A DNA stretch of 64,000 nt from Leptospira ellinghausenii. GTDB lineage: Bacteria; Spirochaetota; Leptospiria; Leptospirales; Leptospiraceae. This document shows, piece after piece, positions 26,625 through 35,843 of the stretch. Under the pieces are notes generated by a model, which was given only the letters and a program-made list of their open reading frames with translations, did no database searches and had not been told where the DNA came from. The first letter of the stretch is position 1; each line of letters starts with the position of its first letter. Position numbers and translations under genes: made by a program. The stretch covers positions 1,710,663 through 1,774,662 of the forward strand of contig NZ_BFAZ01000009.1 of assembly GCF_003114815.1 (NCBI RefSeq). The letters run 5' to 3'.

Positions 26625-27841
26625 ATTATAAATACCATTTGAAACCATCCAACAAGAGCACCAAGAGCTGCTCCCACAAGTATCAGTAACATTTCGTCTT
26701 CTTGGAATGCTGAACGTAATATGGACTCAAATTCTTTTGGGGGAAGAGCTGACATTCGATCTCCCATCATTGTTTCAATTTGCAAAGATTCCCCTAAATA
26801 CGATTCTAAATGGAAAGCATTTTCAATCGCATTATCAGCCATCGCCACAGCTATCCTTTCTTTTGCAGAATCAAATTCATTGATTTTACCAGTCGCATAC
26901 AAAGCAGGTTTTGCAAGAAACGTAACTGTATCCACATGGCTGCTCACTTCTTTGCGTATGATTTCGATGATTTCCTTGGAAGCTTTTCCAAAAATAAGTT
27001 CTGATAGTATATTTTTAGGTGTAAGGATTTTTTCACTTACAAGTTTTGCATACAACCTAGACACTTCATTTTGTCGTTTTAAAAACAATCCTTGGTAAGT
27101 TCCAAGCCCCAAAATTTTTTTTGGTAATAGAGGCCTAAAAATCATTTCAAGTGCTAAGTAATTTGTTAGATACCCGACAATCACTCCTTGGATGGGAAGT
27201 GTCCATGCCATAGGAAAAAAAATCATAAATACCATTTGGACAAGGCCAAGTAAAAAGCCAAAATAAAAACCAGATCGTTCAATGAATCGAAACTCTGGGG
27301 CACCAACTTCCTGGAAAAGTTCCACCACCAAACCTACGTTATTACCAGAAAGTTTTTTTAATACCAAAGCTTTTACATCAAATAAGGAATCAATGTCTGC
27401 CTGGAGTTTTTTAATGACCTTTCGAATGGTAATCCCACTTTCCCTTCGTACTTTGTGGTAAATTTCTTCTTTGACAATTTCAGGAATGATTTCCCAAAGT
27501 TTTGGATCTAAACTATCCGAAAATTCTTTTATCGTATAACGAATGCTTGAGTCAAGTGCTGGTAAAAAAACAACCTCTGCTTTTTTCGGATCGACTTTGA
27601 GGAAAACTTCTTTGATGTTGAGAAGGCGTTCTGTGATCACATCCACAGACTTACTGGCCATTTTGTGTGCTTTTCTGGGTATGATCCCTTGCCACCCCAA
27701 ATAGGGAGGAAATCCAATGAATTGGATGGGGTAAAATGTCATTTTGAGTGCCAACCAATTGGTCACCCAACCCACAAACCCATATGTGAATGGGATCATG
27801 AGTAATTTCCAACCGCCTACCGAAAGCCAAAAATCCCACAT
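26621..27841 (-). CDS. DUF445 family membrane protein
   Basis: A 406-aa protein. The N-terminal hydrophobic segment KLLMIPFTYGFVGWVTNWLALKMTFYP and the repeat-like internal AWTLPIQGVIVGYLTNYLALEMIFRPLLP near 210 are the hallmarks of DUF445. A final span ILVGAALGALVGWFQMVFII ends it. Between them lie long charged helices likely to face the periplasm or cytoplasm. The family role is unknown, though members occur in stress and envelope contexts. It starts a translationally linked operon (ATGA) with the epimerase. Confidence 0.92.
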   Translation of the reverse strand: MWDFWLSVGGWKLLMIPFTYGFVGWVTNWLALKMTFYPIQFIGFPPYLGWQGIIPRKAHKMASKSVDVITERLLNIKEVFLKVDPKKAEVVFLPALDSSIRYTIKEFSDSLDPKLWEIIPEIVKEEIYHKVRRESGITIRKVIKKLQADIDSLFDVKALVLKKLSGNNVGLVVELFQEVGAPEFRFIERSGFYFGFLLGLVQMVFMIFFPMAWTLPIQGVIVGYLTNYLALEMIFRPLLPKKILGLGTYQGLFLKRQNEVSRLYAKLVSEKILTPKNILSELIFGKASKEIIEIIRKEVSSHVDTVTFLAKPALYATGKINEFDSAKERIAVAMADNAIENAFHLESYLGESLQIETMMGDRMSALPPKEFESILRSAFQEDEMLLILVGAALGALVGWFQMVFII

Positions 27842-28041
27842 ATTTCGCTAGGAGTAGGCTTTGTGGCGGAAAGGAATGGGCAATCGAAATTCATTTTCTT
27901 GTCTATTTTTGGCCCAAAAGTTATGAAAAAGGAAATTTTTATCCGATACCCCTAAAAAAGGTTTGCTTTCTGTACGAAAACAGACTACAAATGGTACACT
28001 TTGGGAGCTCTTAGGAATTTCCCGAAGTCATTTGAAAGGAA

Positions 28042-28056
28042 GTGGCGAATCGCCAC
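28042..28056. promoter_or_regulatory. Short palindrome in leader of large lipoprotein gene
   Basis: GTGGCGA-A-TCGCCAC sits 28 bases upstream of the start at 28085. The gap 27842-28084 holds no gene. An AGAGGG ribosome-binding site lies just before the start codon. The palindrome could be an operator or RNA hairpin. Confidence 0.4.
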
Positions 28057-28084
28057 AAAGCGAATTTGATTAGAGGGTAAGTCT

Positions 28085-31000
28085 ATGCGCGTTCGAGGGT
28101 TGTTCACCATTCTCGTACTCATTTCTGTTGTATCCGTGGGTTGTTCTCGTAAGAAAAAATCCATGCCATTCTGGTTGTTGTTAGGTACCGGTGGTGCCGT
28201 TTCTGATAACAGTGGACAAACTGATCTCCCTCCCGATTCCAACGGTGTTCCCCTCCCTCCTTCTGGTGGTTCTATCATTGTAACAGATCCGGATGAAGTT
28301 CCGAGTAATGGTTCCGAACAAGAAGTTCCAAACCATGGACCAGCGCGTGTCATTGGTTCGATTGTTCCAGTGGTTGCAGGAGTTCCTGCTAATGTGATCT
28401 GCGGAAATCCTGGAGCACCAGCCCTTCCAAATTGTGTTGATCTCACTTTAATTTCTGTCCGCATCGAAGTAGCGAACGGGGATGTAAGCACACTAGTTGC
28501 CGCAAAGTTTGCAGAAGCAAATGGAAGTTTCCAATTTGACTTAGCTGATCTTCCTAATAACAATTATCGTGTTCTCATTAACACTGGTTATGGTTTAAAT
28601 TATACCTACCAAGACTTTTCTTATGTGTATAACCCAACACAAACTCCATTTACCTTAGTGAATGTAGGCAATTTACTTGCAGAAAGAATGTATTATGCCC
28701 AAGGACCAGCTCAGTTCACAGGTGTTGTCACAAGCCCTGGATTTTCTGGTGGTGGGGTAACGGTTCCATCTGGACCTGTAGCAGGGATTGTGGTGAATAT
28801 CATTGACTCCAATGGAAATACAGTCGGAACGGGAGTTACCAATGCCAATGGGCAATATGTGATTTCAATTAGTCCTCTCCCTAACGGAAATTATACGGTA
28901 GTTTATGTTGGAGATTCAGTTGTAGTGTCTGGCCAACCTTATGCAACCACACAAGAAAGTGTACATTTTACCTTTCCTGGTACCAATCCAAATACAGTGG
29001 CTGTCATTGATTTAGGAGTTACCAATTTACCTTGGATGGCAGCAACCGAAAGTGATCTTTTACTTTCTGGACTGATTCGTAACGGAGCATTGTCGAATGA
29101 CCAAACTTCCGTATTTACCATCAAACTTAAAAATGAGCAAGGTGCTATTTTGCAAACAGTTCAAATCACAGGAAATGGAAATTTTTCCATCGAAGGATTT
29201 GAATTAACAAATGGGGTCTACTATTTAGAAGTATCTAACCCTACTTTTTACACAGTCACCCAATCCTTTCTTTTTACAGCGGCTCCCAATGGTGGATCAA
29301 AATCAGTCACTCTCAATGATCCAATCCTAATCGTTGCAAAACCATCCTTAGTGGTTGGGTATGTAAAAGATGCAAATAATGATCATGTTGCAGGTGCTGT
29401 GATTAACGTTCGACCATCAGCCAACCAAGCACCATCTAACATTGTCTATTTGAAAGATGATGCAATTTTAGGGAATGCAATCAAACTTTGGATTCTTGAA
29501 TCCTTAAGTGCCGTGGCAGGAACAAATTGTGCATTAAATCAAGCGGGTTCTATTTGTTCCTGTGCTATCAATCCAACAGCTTCCTGTTTGGCAAATGTGC
29601 AAGGTAGTGGTCCATGGGCTTACCAAACATATGCAAACAAAGTATATGAAGTAAATCCAACCACCAAAGAAGTGTCCTTCCTTGGTGCTAGTGGACTTTG
29701 GGCATATTATATTTCTGCACCAGGATTTGAAAACTATTGTGGCAATCATCCGACTCCTTGTTCTTCCAATCCATTACAAGTCAGCCTAAATGGCGCAACT
29801 TACAATGCGGGAACCATTTCAATGACATCCATTGCTACACGTTCGCAAATTGCCGGGTCCATTTCGGTTCGGGATGCTGCACCTAACGCAAACACACTCC
29901 ATACAACTCAATCTGGATTGTATGTTGTGATGTTAGGAAATACGAATGATGCGGGTGCATCACTTGTACACATCACGACAACAAACTCTGGCCAATTTAG
30001 TTTTGGTGGTAGTTCTTATGTTGTGACATTACCGCAAGTATTACCTTCTCCTTTCACAAATGATGATGCAGGAAAAGTAACCTATGCACTTTACCAATTG
30101 GGAACTGGATCCGCAACAACACTCGCAACTACTCCGAGTGTTGCACGTGCAAATGATAATACAGCTTCTGTCGACATCATTGACGGAACCGAATACAATT
30201 TCAGACAAAGTTCTTACCAAATCATTGTTGTGGACCGAGTGGCTCCATCGTATCAGTCTAGTTACTTGTCCTCTAATAGCCTTCGTGTTGACACTTCATC
30301 GGTTGCAACCAATTTATACGCTTCCAATCCTGTTGTTTACCAATTGAATGGTGTTGTCCTCCATAGTCCACGTGCAACAGTCACCGGTGTTGTAACCGAT
30401 GCGGTTTCAACTTCCGTTGTCAGTGGAGCAACGATCACATTGGGTCGGTTAGTTGGTGGAAATTTCACTCCAGATGTGAAAAGAGACTGCTCTGGAGGTT
30501 TTGATGCTCCGAATTGTTCAGTTTCTTCCACAAGAACTGCTGGTAATGACCAAACAGTTGGATCTGTTTCTTCTCAAGCAAACGGTAGTTATAGTTTTCC
30601 TTTCCTTTCCCCAGGTTCTTACCATTTACGAGTCGAAAAAAATGGAATCACCACATACTTCCCAGTCGAAGTAGGAACAGGTGGCGGAACTGTTGTTGTG
30701 AACATTCCAGTGATTACAAATGACGGACGCGGAAACCTTTCTGGATCAGTGCGAACTCCTGGTGGATTTGCTTTCCTTGGAACTTATTCCTTGGAAATTG
30801 TGGATCCAAATGGAGGAACCTTACGTCCATCTGCAGGTGTCCAACCAGCATCCATCGCAACTGGCTCTACAATTTTCTCAAATGCAAGCCAATACACAAT
30901 TTTTAATATCAATGCTGGCCGTTGGAAAGTTCGATTTGTATCTGCTGGATACCAAACTGTAGAAGGGATTGTAGACATCCAAGCGGATGTAACAACCAAC

Positions 31001-31813
31001 TTTGATATCATTACTTTTGTTCCTGGAAGCCAAACAAGTGGAACGGTTTCTGGTCGAGCTTTATCTGCCCTTTACAATACGGGAGTGTGTAACCTAACAG
31101 CACGGATCCGTCCAGGTGTAAATGTGAAGTCGGGACCTTATGCGATTGATGCCAATGGAGTGACAATTCCATCTGTCAAAACCTCGACGGATGGGTCCTA
31201 TGCCATTCCATCAGTTCCTCCTGGAAACTATACTCTAGAAGTTTCTGGAGCAGGAAAACGAGGTGATTGTACTTCTGTCCAAGAAAACTATTCCACAACC
31301 TACAGAACCGTTGTTTCCGCTGGATCGGAAACTCCTGCCAACCAAAACATTTTAGTCACACCAATCCTTGGTGATAACGAGATGAGAGTTGTCCTATCAT
31401 GGGGTGCAAAACCAAGAGATTTGGATTCACATATGCAATATGGAAACCAAGCAAACGACCGCATCGTATGGAACAATAAAACTCCGTTAGGTGCAGGCAA
31501 TGGAAGTTTGGACTATGATATCACAAGTGGATATGGCCCAGAAACCATTACAGTGCAAGGTTCTATCTGGAACCAACCGAATCGTTATTACAGTGTTTAT
31601 AACTGGTCAGGTGAAGCAAGTATGGGAATCTCTGGTGCAACGGTAAGAATCTTCAAAGGAAGTGTTGGTGAAGTGAGAAATTATTCCATCGCACCAAACT
31701 ATTCCAATCGTTGGTGGAAACTCTTCTGTATTGCTCAAGACAAATCCGTTACTGATGTTGGTGTTGGAAGTTGTAAAGCAACCAATTTCATTGAAAGATC
31801 GATGTATCAATAG
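28085..31813 (+). CDS. Large surface lipoprotein with carboxypeptidase-regulatory-like repeats and YfaP-like C-terminus
   Basis: A 1242-aa exported protein. The leader LFTILVLISVVSVGC is followed by SRKKK, a lipobox. The body is a series of beta-sandwich modules, each with patterns such as GVTNANGQYVISISPLPNGNYTVVYV and TSTDGSYAIPSVPPGNYTLEVSG, typical of carboxypeptidase regulatory-like/CNA-B folds. Around residue 1100 it ends with a module like YfaP/DUF2135 (MRVVLSWGAKPRDLDSHM, YSVYNWSGEASM). Several modules carry disulfide-capable cysteines. It is probably cell-surface exposed, with an adhesive or binding role that cannot be specified. Confidence 0.85.
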   Translation: MRVRGLFTILVLISVVSVGCSRKKKSMPFWLLLGTGGAVSDNSGQTDLPPDSNGVPLPPSGGSIIVTDPDEVPSNGSEQEVPNHGPARVIGSIVPVVAGVPANVICGNPGAPALPNCVDLTLISVRIEVANGDVSTLVAAKFAEANGSFQFDLADLPNNNYRVLINTGYGLNYTYQDFSYVYNPTQTPFTLVNVGNLLAERMYYAQGPAQFTGVVTSPGFSGGGVTVPSGPVAGIVVNIIDSNGNTVGTGVTNANGQYVISISPLPNGNYTVVYVGDSVVVSGQPYATTQESVHFTFPGTNPNTVAVIDLGVTNLPWMAATESDLLLSGLIRNGALSNDQTSVFTIKLKNEQGAILQTVQITGNGNFSIEGFELTNGVYYLEVSNPTFYTVTQSFLFTAAPNGGSKSVTLNDPILIVAKPSLVVGYVKDANNDHVAGAVINVRPSANQAPSNIVYLKDDAILGNAIKLWILESLSAVAGTNCALNQAGSICSCAINPTASCLANVQGSGPWAYQTYANKVYEVNPTTKEVSFLGASGLWAYYISAPGFENYCGNHPTPCSSNPLQVSLNGATYNAGTISMTSIATRSQIAGSISVRDAAPNANTLHTTQSGLYVVMLGNTNDAGASLVHITTTNSGQFSFGGSSYVVTLPQVLPSPFTNDDAGKVTYALYQLGTGSATTLATTPSVARANDNTASVDIIDGTEYNFRQSSYQIIVVDRVAPSYQSSYLSSNSLRVDTSSVATNLYASNPVVYQLNGVVLHSPRATVTGVVTDAVSTSVVSGATITLGRLVGGNFTPDVKRDCSGGFDAPNCSVSSTRTAGNDQTVGSVSSQANGSYSFPFLSPGSYHLRVEKNGITTYFPVEVGTGGGTVVVNIPVITNDGRGNLSGSVRTPGGFAFLGTYSLEIVDPNGGTLRPSAGVQPASIATGSTIFSNASQYTIFNINAGRWKVRFVSAGYQTVEGIVDIQADVTTNFDIITFVPGSQTSGTVSGRALSALYNTGVCNLTARIRPGVNVKSGPYAIDANGVTIPSVKTSTDGSYAIPSVPPGNYTLEVSGAGKRGDCTSVQENYSTTYRTVVSAGSETPANQNILVTPILGDNEMRVVLSWGAKPRDLDSHMQYGNQANDRIVWNNKTPLGAGNGSLDYDITSGYGPETITVQGSIWNQPNRYYSVYNWSGEASMGISGATVRIFKGSVGEVRNYSIAPNYSNRWWKLFCIAQDKSVTDVGVGSCKATNFIERSMYQ

Positions 31814-31855
31814 AGAGCGATTAATCGTCTTATCTTTAGTCAATAGAGTGTAACG

Positions 31856-32638
31856 TTATGAAAGGACAGTAAGTTGATACTGTCCTTTTTTTTCGCTTAC
31901 AGAAAGATTTAAATCATACAACTTTGAAAGATTTGAATCCGTAAAGACGGATTGTTTTTCTCCAAATGCCAAAACCTTTCCTTCTTTTAACAAAAGAATT
32001 TTATGAAAATCTTCTGGGATTTCTTCGATTCGATGTGTGATCAGAATTCTTGTGAGTTTCGGATTGTTTTGTTTTAAAGAATATAACGATCGGCCAAAAT
32101 CTACTCTTGCTGTCACATCGAGAGCAGCAGTAGGTTCATCCAATATCAGTAATTCTTTTCCTTCACCAAACGCACGTAATAAGAGTACCTTCATTTTTTC
32201 TCCTGAAGAGAGTGTTTGGTACTGTTGGTGGGCTTTATTCTCTAACCCAATTGATTTTAATGATAAGGATGCAGTTTTTGTTTGTTCAGGTGTTGGTTCT
32301 TTGTACAAACCCAATGTTCCAATTACACCTGTTAGCACCATTTCGAATGCAGTGAGTCTTTGTAGTAAAGTTTCCTGGTGTCCTGGTTGGACAATGCCCA
32401 TTTTATTTTGTAAGGGAGCCATGGGGGTGTCTCCATATGTTTCACCAAAGGCTGAAACATTTCCTGATGTCGGCCATAGGTAACCAAATAGTAAATTGAT
32501 GAGTGTCGTTTTTCCGGCTCCGTTACGTCCAACGATCGCTAAGGACTCACCTTGTTTGAGTGAAAAGTTTATATTCTGTAAAATGGTTTTATCATTTCTA
32601 ACAAACGAAACAGAATGAAACCGAACTACCTCACTCAT
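31856..32638 (-). CDS. ABC transporter ATP-binding protein, stand-alone
   Basis: A 260-aa ATPase: VRFHSVSFVRNDKTILQNINFSL, Walker A GRNGAGKTT near 37, Q-loop region VQPGHQETLLQRLTAFE, signature LSSGEKMKVLLLRAF near 142, and Walker B LLILDEPTAALD near 162. LITHRIEEIPEDF holds the switch His. It is like the ModF/PhnK-type ATPases that lack an obvious permease next door. Its start overlaps the 3' end of the ATPase-HDOD gene by eight bases, so it is co-translated. Its function as importer, exporter or non-transport ATPase cannot be decided. Confidence 0.92.
   Translation of the reverse strand: MSEVVRFHSVSFVRNDKTILQNINFSLKQGESLAIVGRNGAGKTTLINLLFGYLWPTSGNVSAFGETYGDTPMAPLQNKMGIVQPGHQETLLQRLTAFEMVLTGVIGTLGLYKEPTPEQTKTASLSLKSIGLENKAHQQYQTLSSGEKMKVLLLRAFGEGKELLILDEPTAALDVTARVDFGRSLYSLKQNNPKLTRILITHRIEEIPEDFHKILLLKEGKVLAFGEKQSVFTDSNLSKLYDLNLSVSEKKGQYQLTVLS
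31861..31893 (+). terminator. Terminator of the 1242-aa lipoprotein gene, inside the end of the convergent ABC gene
   Basis: Stem AAAGGACAGTA / TACTGTCCTTT (11 bp, six-base loop) is followed by five more T residues. The hairpin is made of the last codons of the ABC ATPase gene on the other strand. Confidence 0.9.
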
Positions 32639-34103
32639 TTGTTTTTTTATACAATACCTCTACCTTATTCACAGCAGCTGAAAAAACATCGATGTTGTCT
32701 AAATTAAACTTTGCTAACAAGTTTTTGTCAATGGCATAAAATCCTTTTTTCTGTTCATGGAAATCTGCCATCATATTTGCCATGTAGATCACTTCCACCA
32801 GATCTCGTAATTCTGGAGGAGCTAAAAATGGTTTGTGATGGTATTCAATCGCAACACGTAAGTCTTGTGGAAATTCCCACTTTTCAGCAAGTAATGCACC
32901 AAGTTGTGGGTGACTAAGTCCAATTGCCATCTCCTCAAGGAGAGTTGAGTTTCCAGAATCAGTCCCTCTTTGATAGGTTTCGATTTTTTTGAAAAACCCT
33001 CTATCAACAGATAACAATAAAAATTTTCCTATATCATGTAACAGTGCACATACGGCAATGATATCCGCAATTTTATTTGTATGATTGTTTTCTGTTGCGA
33101 GATAACGTGCATAATAACTGCAACGACTGGAGTGTTCCCATACATCCATCATTTTGCCGTACTGGCCATCCATAATCTTTCGAACACCAGAAACATAAAG
33201 AAGGTTACGGAGGTTTTTTAATCCAACTACTTTTACCGCTTGTAAAATGGAACTCACTTGGCTGCGATTTGCAAAAAAAGCAGAATTGGAAAGTTTTAGT
33301 AAATCAGCAGACAATGCAGGATTTCGTTCAATTTCTTGTGAAATCATGTGAAGGTCAGAATCTGGATTGTTGCAGAGTTGGATGATTTTGGTCAATGAAT
33401 GTGGTAGAGGAGGCAGGCCATCAATTTCATTTAATAACTTGGTTTTAAGGTCTGTTTGGATTTCGACTGGAGTTGTAACATCAGGTACACTGAGTGTAGC
33501 GCGCGTTATTTTCTCGTTTGTAAAAATTTTAAATTTATCAGAACCGATTCCAGAATTTTTTAAAAGTAATTGGATCAGTACTAATCCTAAACCTGCTGAT
33601 TCGGTACTATCGGAAACATCAGTGAAAGCATCGGATAAATCATTGTAATTTTTAGCGACTTCAATGCGACGATTGATTCTTGATAATTCTTCTTTTGTGA
33701 TGGGCGCGTTATTTTCAACAGCGAAGTGAATGGATTTTCCTTCCACTTTCATGAGTAAACTTATGTAATAATTTCCACCATCTAACCGCTCTAATTGTTC
33801 GTTCCACTTCATGATGATGTTTTCTTGGAACCTTGACATCCCTTTTGCATAATCAGTGGCATTTTGGATGTCCAATTTTTCACGACTAAAGTAATCACGT
33901 TTTGCATTTGCCTTATTGGCATTCATCAGGAGTTCTTTGAGGACAGTGAAAATGACTTCCACTAAATATAATTTGTCCATATACCCCATTACATGGACAA
34001 GTAATGCGTATATCTCCTGATTTTGTTCTTCAGTCACAAAATAAAAATTAATTCTGGATTCTTTGGAAGTTTCTAATTGAGAAATGATATCTTTAAAATT
34101 CAC
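32631..34103 (-). CDS. Histidine-kinase-type ATPase fused to HDOD domain
   Basis: A 490-aa protein. Residues about 1-215 form a GHKL-like ATP-binding module: ELLMNANKANAKRDYF (N-box, near 55) and SAGLGLVLIQLLL (glycine box, near 170). Residues about 225-430 form an HDOD domain: LPPLPHSLTKIIQLCNNPDSDL, NPALSADLLKLSNSAFFANRSQVSSI and ALLHDIGKFLLL. HDOD output domains link to signalling and gene regulation. It has no DHp or receiver domain, so the ATPase half may act as an anti-sigma-like kinase. It overlaps the ABC ATPase gene. Confidence 0.88.
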   Translation of the reverse strand: MNFKDIISQLETSKESRINFYFVTEEQNQEIYALLVHVMGYMDKLYLVEVIFTVLKELLMNANKANAKRDYFSREKLDIQNATDYAKGMSRFQENIIMKWNEQLERLDGGNYYISLLMKVEGKSIHFAVENNAPITKEELSRINRRIEVAKNYNDLSDAFTDVSDSTESAGLGLVLIQLLLKNSGIGSDKFKIFTNEKITRATLSVPDVTTPVEIQTDLKTKLLNEIDGLPPLPHSLTKIIQLCNNPDSDLHMISQEIERNPALSADLLKLSNSAFFANRSQVSSILQAVKVVGLKNLRNLLYVSGVRKIMDGQYGKMMDVWEHSSRCSYYARYLATENNHTNKIADIIAVCALLHDIGKFLLLSVDRGFFKKIETYQRGTDSGNSTLLEEMAIGLSHPQLGALLAEKWEFPQDLRVAIEYHHKPFLAPPELRDLVEVIYMANMMADFHEQKKGFYAIDKNLLAKFNLDNIDVFSAAVNKVEVLYKKTNE

Positions 34104-34231
34104 AAACGATGTTTCCCGTTACACTCTTATAAATTAAATTCCTTTGGAGGCAATAGATATTTTTTTCCAAAGCAGTTTCTATTTTGTCCCCCCCATCTGG
34201 TATTCTGTATTCATCAGTGGAGGAAAACACA

Positions 34232-34417
34232 ATGGATATGTTAGACCAAATGAATTTACATTTGATGATGGAAGAACGATTGGAAAAAATCTTAGAAGAC
34301 TTAGAGAAAAGACCTAAGGGAAAAACCAAAAAAACAAAAGGATTTGATAGGATCCCTGCGAATCGCGAACGAGCAGAATGGAATTTACAAGAAATACCGA
34401 TTCTATTCGGAGCTTAA
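34232..34417 (+). CDS. Small hypothetical protein, 61 aa
   Basis: A short charged protein beginning MDMLDQMNLHLMMEERLEKI, followed by a basic linker RPKGKTKKTKGFDRI and ending AEWNLQEIPILFGA. The start at ATG 34232 is set by a strong ribosome-binding site, GTGGAGG, eight bases upstream. The frame upstream to 34184 is not needed. The first half is likely helical. It lies in the gap between the HDOD gene and the DUF115 gene and converges with the latter (four-base overlap of ends). I do not recognise it. Confidence 0.65.
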   Translation: MDMLDQMNLHLMMEERLEKILEDLEKRPKGKTKKTKGFDRIPANRERAEWNLQEIPILFGA

Positions 34418-35832
34418 CCTAGTGAAAACCGCAACCAAACATTGAGAGTTTTGGAATGGATGATACCAGATTGGTCTTGGTTTGCCCACTTAGCCAAATC
34501 GGAAATCCTTGGGGGAAAACCCTGAAATGAATTGAGTTCTACAGTTTGTTCGAATGGTTTGTTTGTATTGAATGCTGTTAACTCTGAATAATTTTGAATG
34601 TTCTCAGTTGTTTTTGCAGATAACAATTCATCCCACACCAATTGATTTTTTCCTTTTCTAACACCAGAATACAGACGTTTGGTGAAAGATTCCATACTTT
34701 GTTTTCTATGCAATTGAGGTAAATAGTATCGTTCGTATCCGGTGCCTCCGCAATGTGACTTCCCAAATTCTGATACAAAACTCACACCACTTAAAACTAA
34801 ATTCCGATTCAATATTCCCTTTGTGATGGAAATCACCATACCTAGTAAATTTAAACTTGGGTTTTGTATATGTGGCCAATGGAATCCCTTTTCATTTTGA
34901 AAATAAAAAGATACAATTTGGTCCAAAGGATGGCCTGTATTGACTAAAATTTTTGGATTCGGAAGTTCAAATAAATAGGGAGAACCACCTAACCAAGTGA
35001 TGATGGGTATTGAGGTCGGTAAATCAACTAAAAAATGATACAAAGTTCCTCTTCCAGAATCAAAGGAAAGAATATAATCGGGAACAATGGAATGTTCTAA
35101 AAGGTAACCAATTGAAGTATCACTAGCGAATAATGTGAATGTATGACGGTGTTTTTTGATCGATTCAATGTTATGTTCTAGACCTGGGCTTGCTCCTAAA
35201 AATAATACATTGCAGTTAGTTCCGCGAAAGGATTGAAACCAATGGATGGATTCTTTTGTTTCCTCGATGGTAACTTTGTTTTTTAAATAATTATGAGTCC
35301 ATACTTTACGAAAGTGTTGGATTGTATTTTGATTTGTGTTTTGCGATTGAAACTGGGAAAGAAAGTTTTTCCGGCAATTTTCGATCAAATTTGGGAAATA
35401 ACGCTCATAACTCGGTGTCACATACAAAGCCCATTTCACATTGATGGGTACTTTTTCGCGAGTAGAGAAAGCGAGTTTTTCTTTGATTTCGTTCCAATTT
35501 GGCGTAATGCCAGTGACAAGAACCAAAGTGAAACCATTCTCTTTTGCTTTTCCCGAAAGTTCTAATATTTCTGTTTGGAATGCGGGAAGTTCAAATACCT
35601 CAGGCAGTGGTTCCCAAACAATGGCAGCTGGTTGGCCCATAGGCGATAAAACAAGGGAACGAACAGAATGTAAGGCACCTAATCCCAGAATGATGGGAAT
35701 GGAATCTGATTGGATTTGGTTTAAGAATCGTAAAGCCTCCTTTTCAGGGGAGACTTTTGAGTGTAAATAAAATTGATCGGGGGTTTGAAAGTTGTTGAGA
35801 AGGTTGTTTTGAAAGAGGGGAAGTAGAGGAAT
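34414..35832 (-). CDS. DUF115 (MptE-like/Maf-type) protein with probable ATT start
   Basis: A 472-aa protein with FLGASPGLEHNIESIKKH near residue 200, FASDTSIGYLLEHSIVPDYILSFDSG, and HCGGTGYERYY near 345, typical of the DUF115/6-hydroxymethylpterin pyrophosphokinase MptE-like family, some members of which are motility-associated. The first ATG is at 35640, but conserved-looking sequence (SIPIILGLGALHSVRSLVL) continues upstream in frame to a TGA at 35862. No ATG, GTG or TTG lies in between. ATT 35832 is preceded eight bases upstream by AGAGG, so it is the best start. The product follows the omega-like gene by 11 bases. Confidence 0.75.
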   Translation of the reverse strand: MPLLPLFQNNLLNNFQTPDQFYLHSKVSPEKEALRFLNQIQSDSIPIILGLGALHSVRSLVLSPMGQPAAIVWEPLPEVFELPAFQTEILELSGKAKENGFTLVLVTGITPNWNEIKEKLAFSTREKVPINVKWALYVTPSYERYFPNLIENCRKNFLSQFQSQNTNQNTIQHFRKVWTHNYLKNKVTIEETKESIHWFQSFRGTNCNVLFLGASPGLEHNIESIKKHRHTFTLFASDTSIGYLLEHSIVPDYILSFDSGRGTLYHFLVDLPTSIPIITWLGGSPYLFELPNPKILVNTGHPLDQIVSFYFQNEKGFHWPHIQNPSLNLLGMVISITKGILNRNLVLSGVSFVSEFGKSHCGGTGYERYYLPQLHRKQSMESFTKRLYSGVRKGKNQLVWDELLSAKTTENIQNYSELTAFNTNKPFEQTVELNSFQGFPPRISDLAKWANQDQSGIIHSKTLNVWLRFSLG

Positions 35833-35843
35833 GGGGCTAACCT

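Noticed and set aside
35293..35770. Plus-strand frames of about 90-109 codons opposite the DUF115 gene
   Set aside because: Antisense to a gene with strong family motifs; composition is not protein-like.
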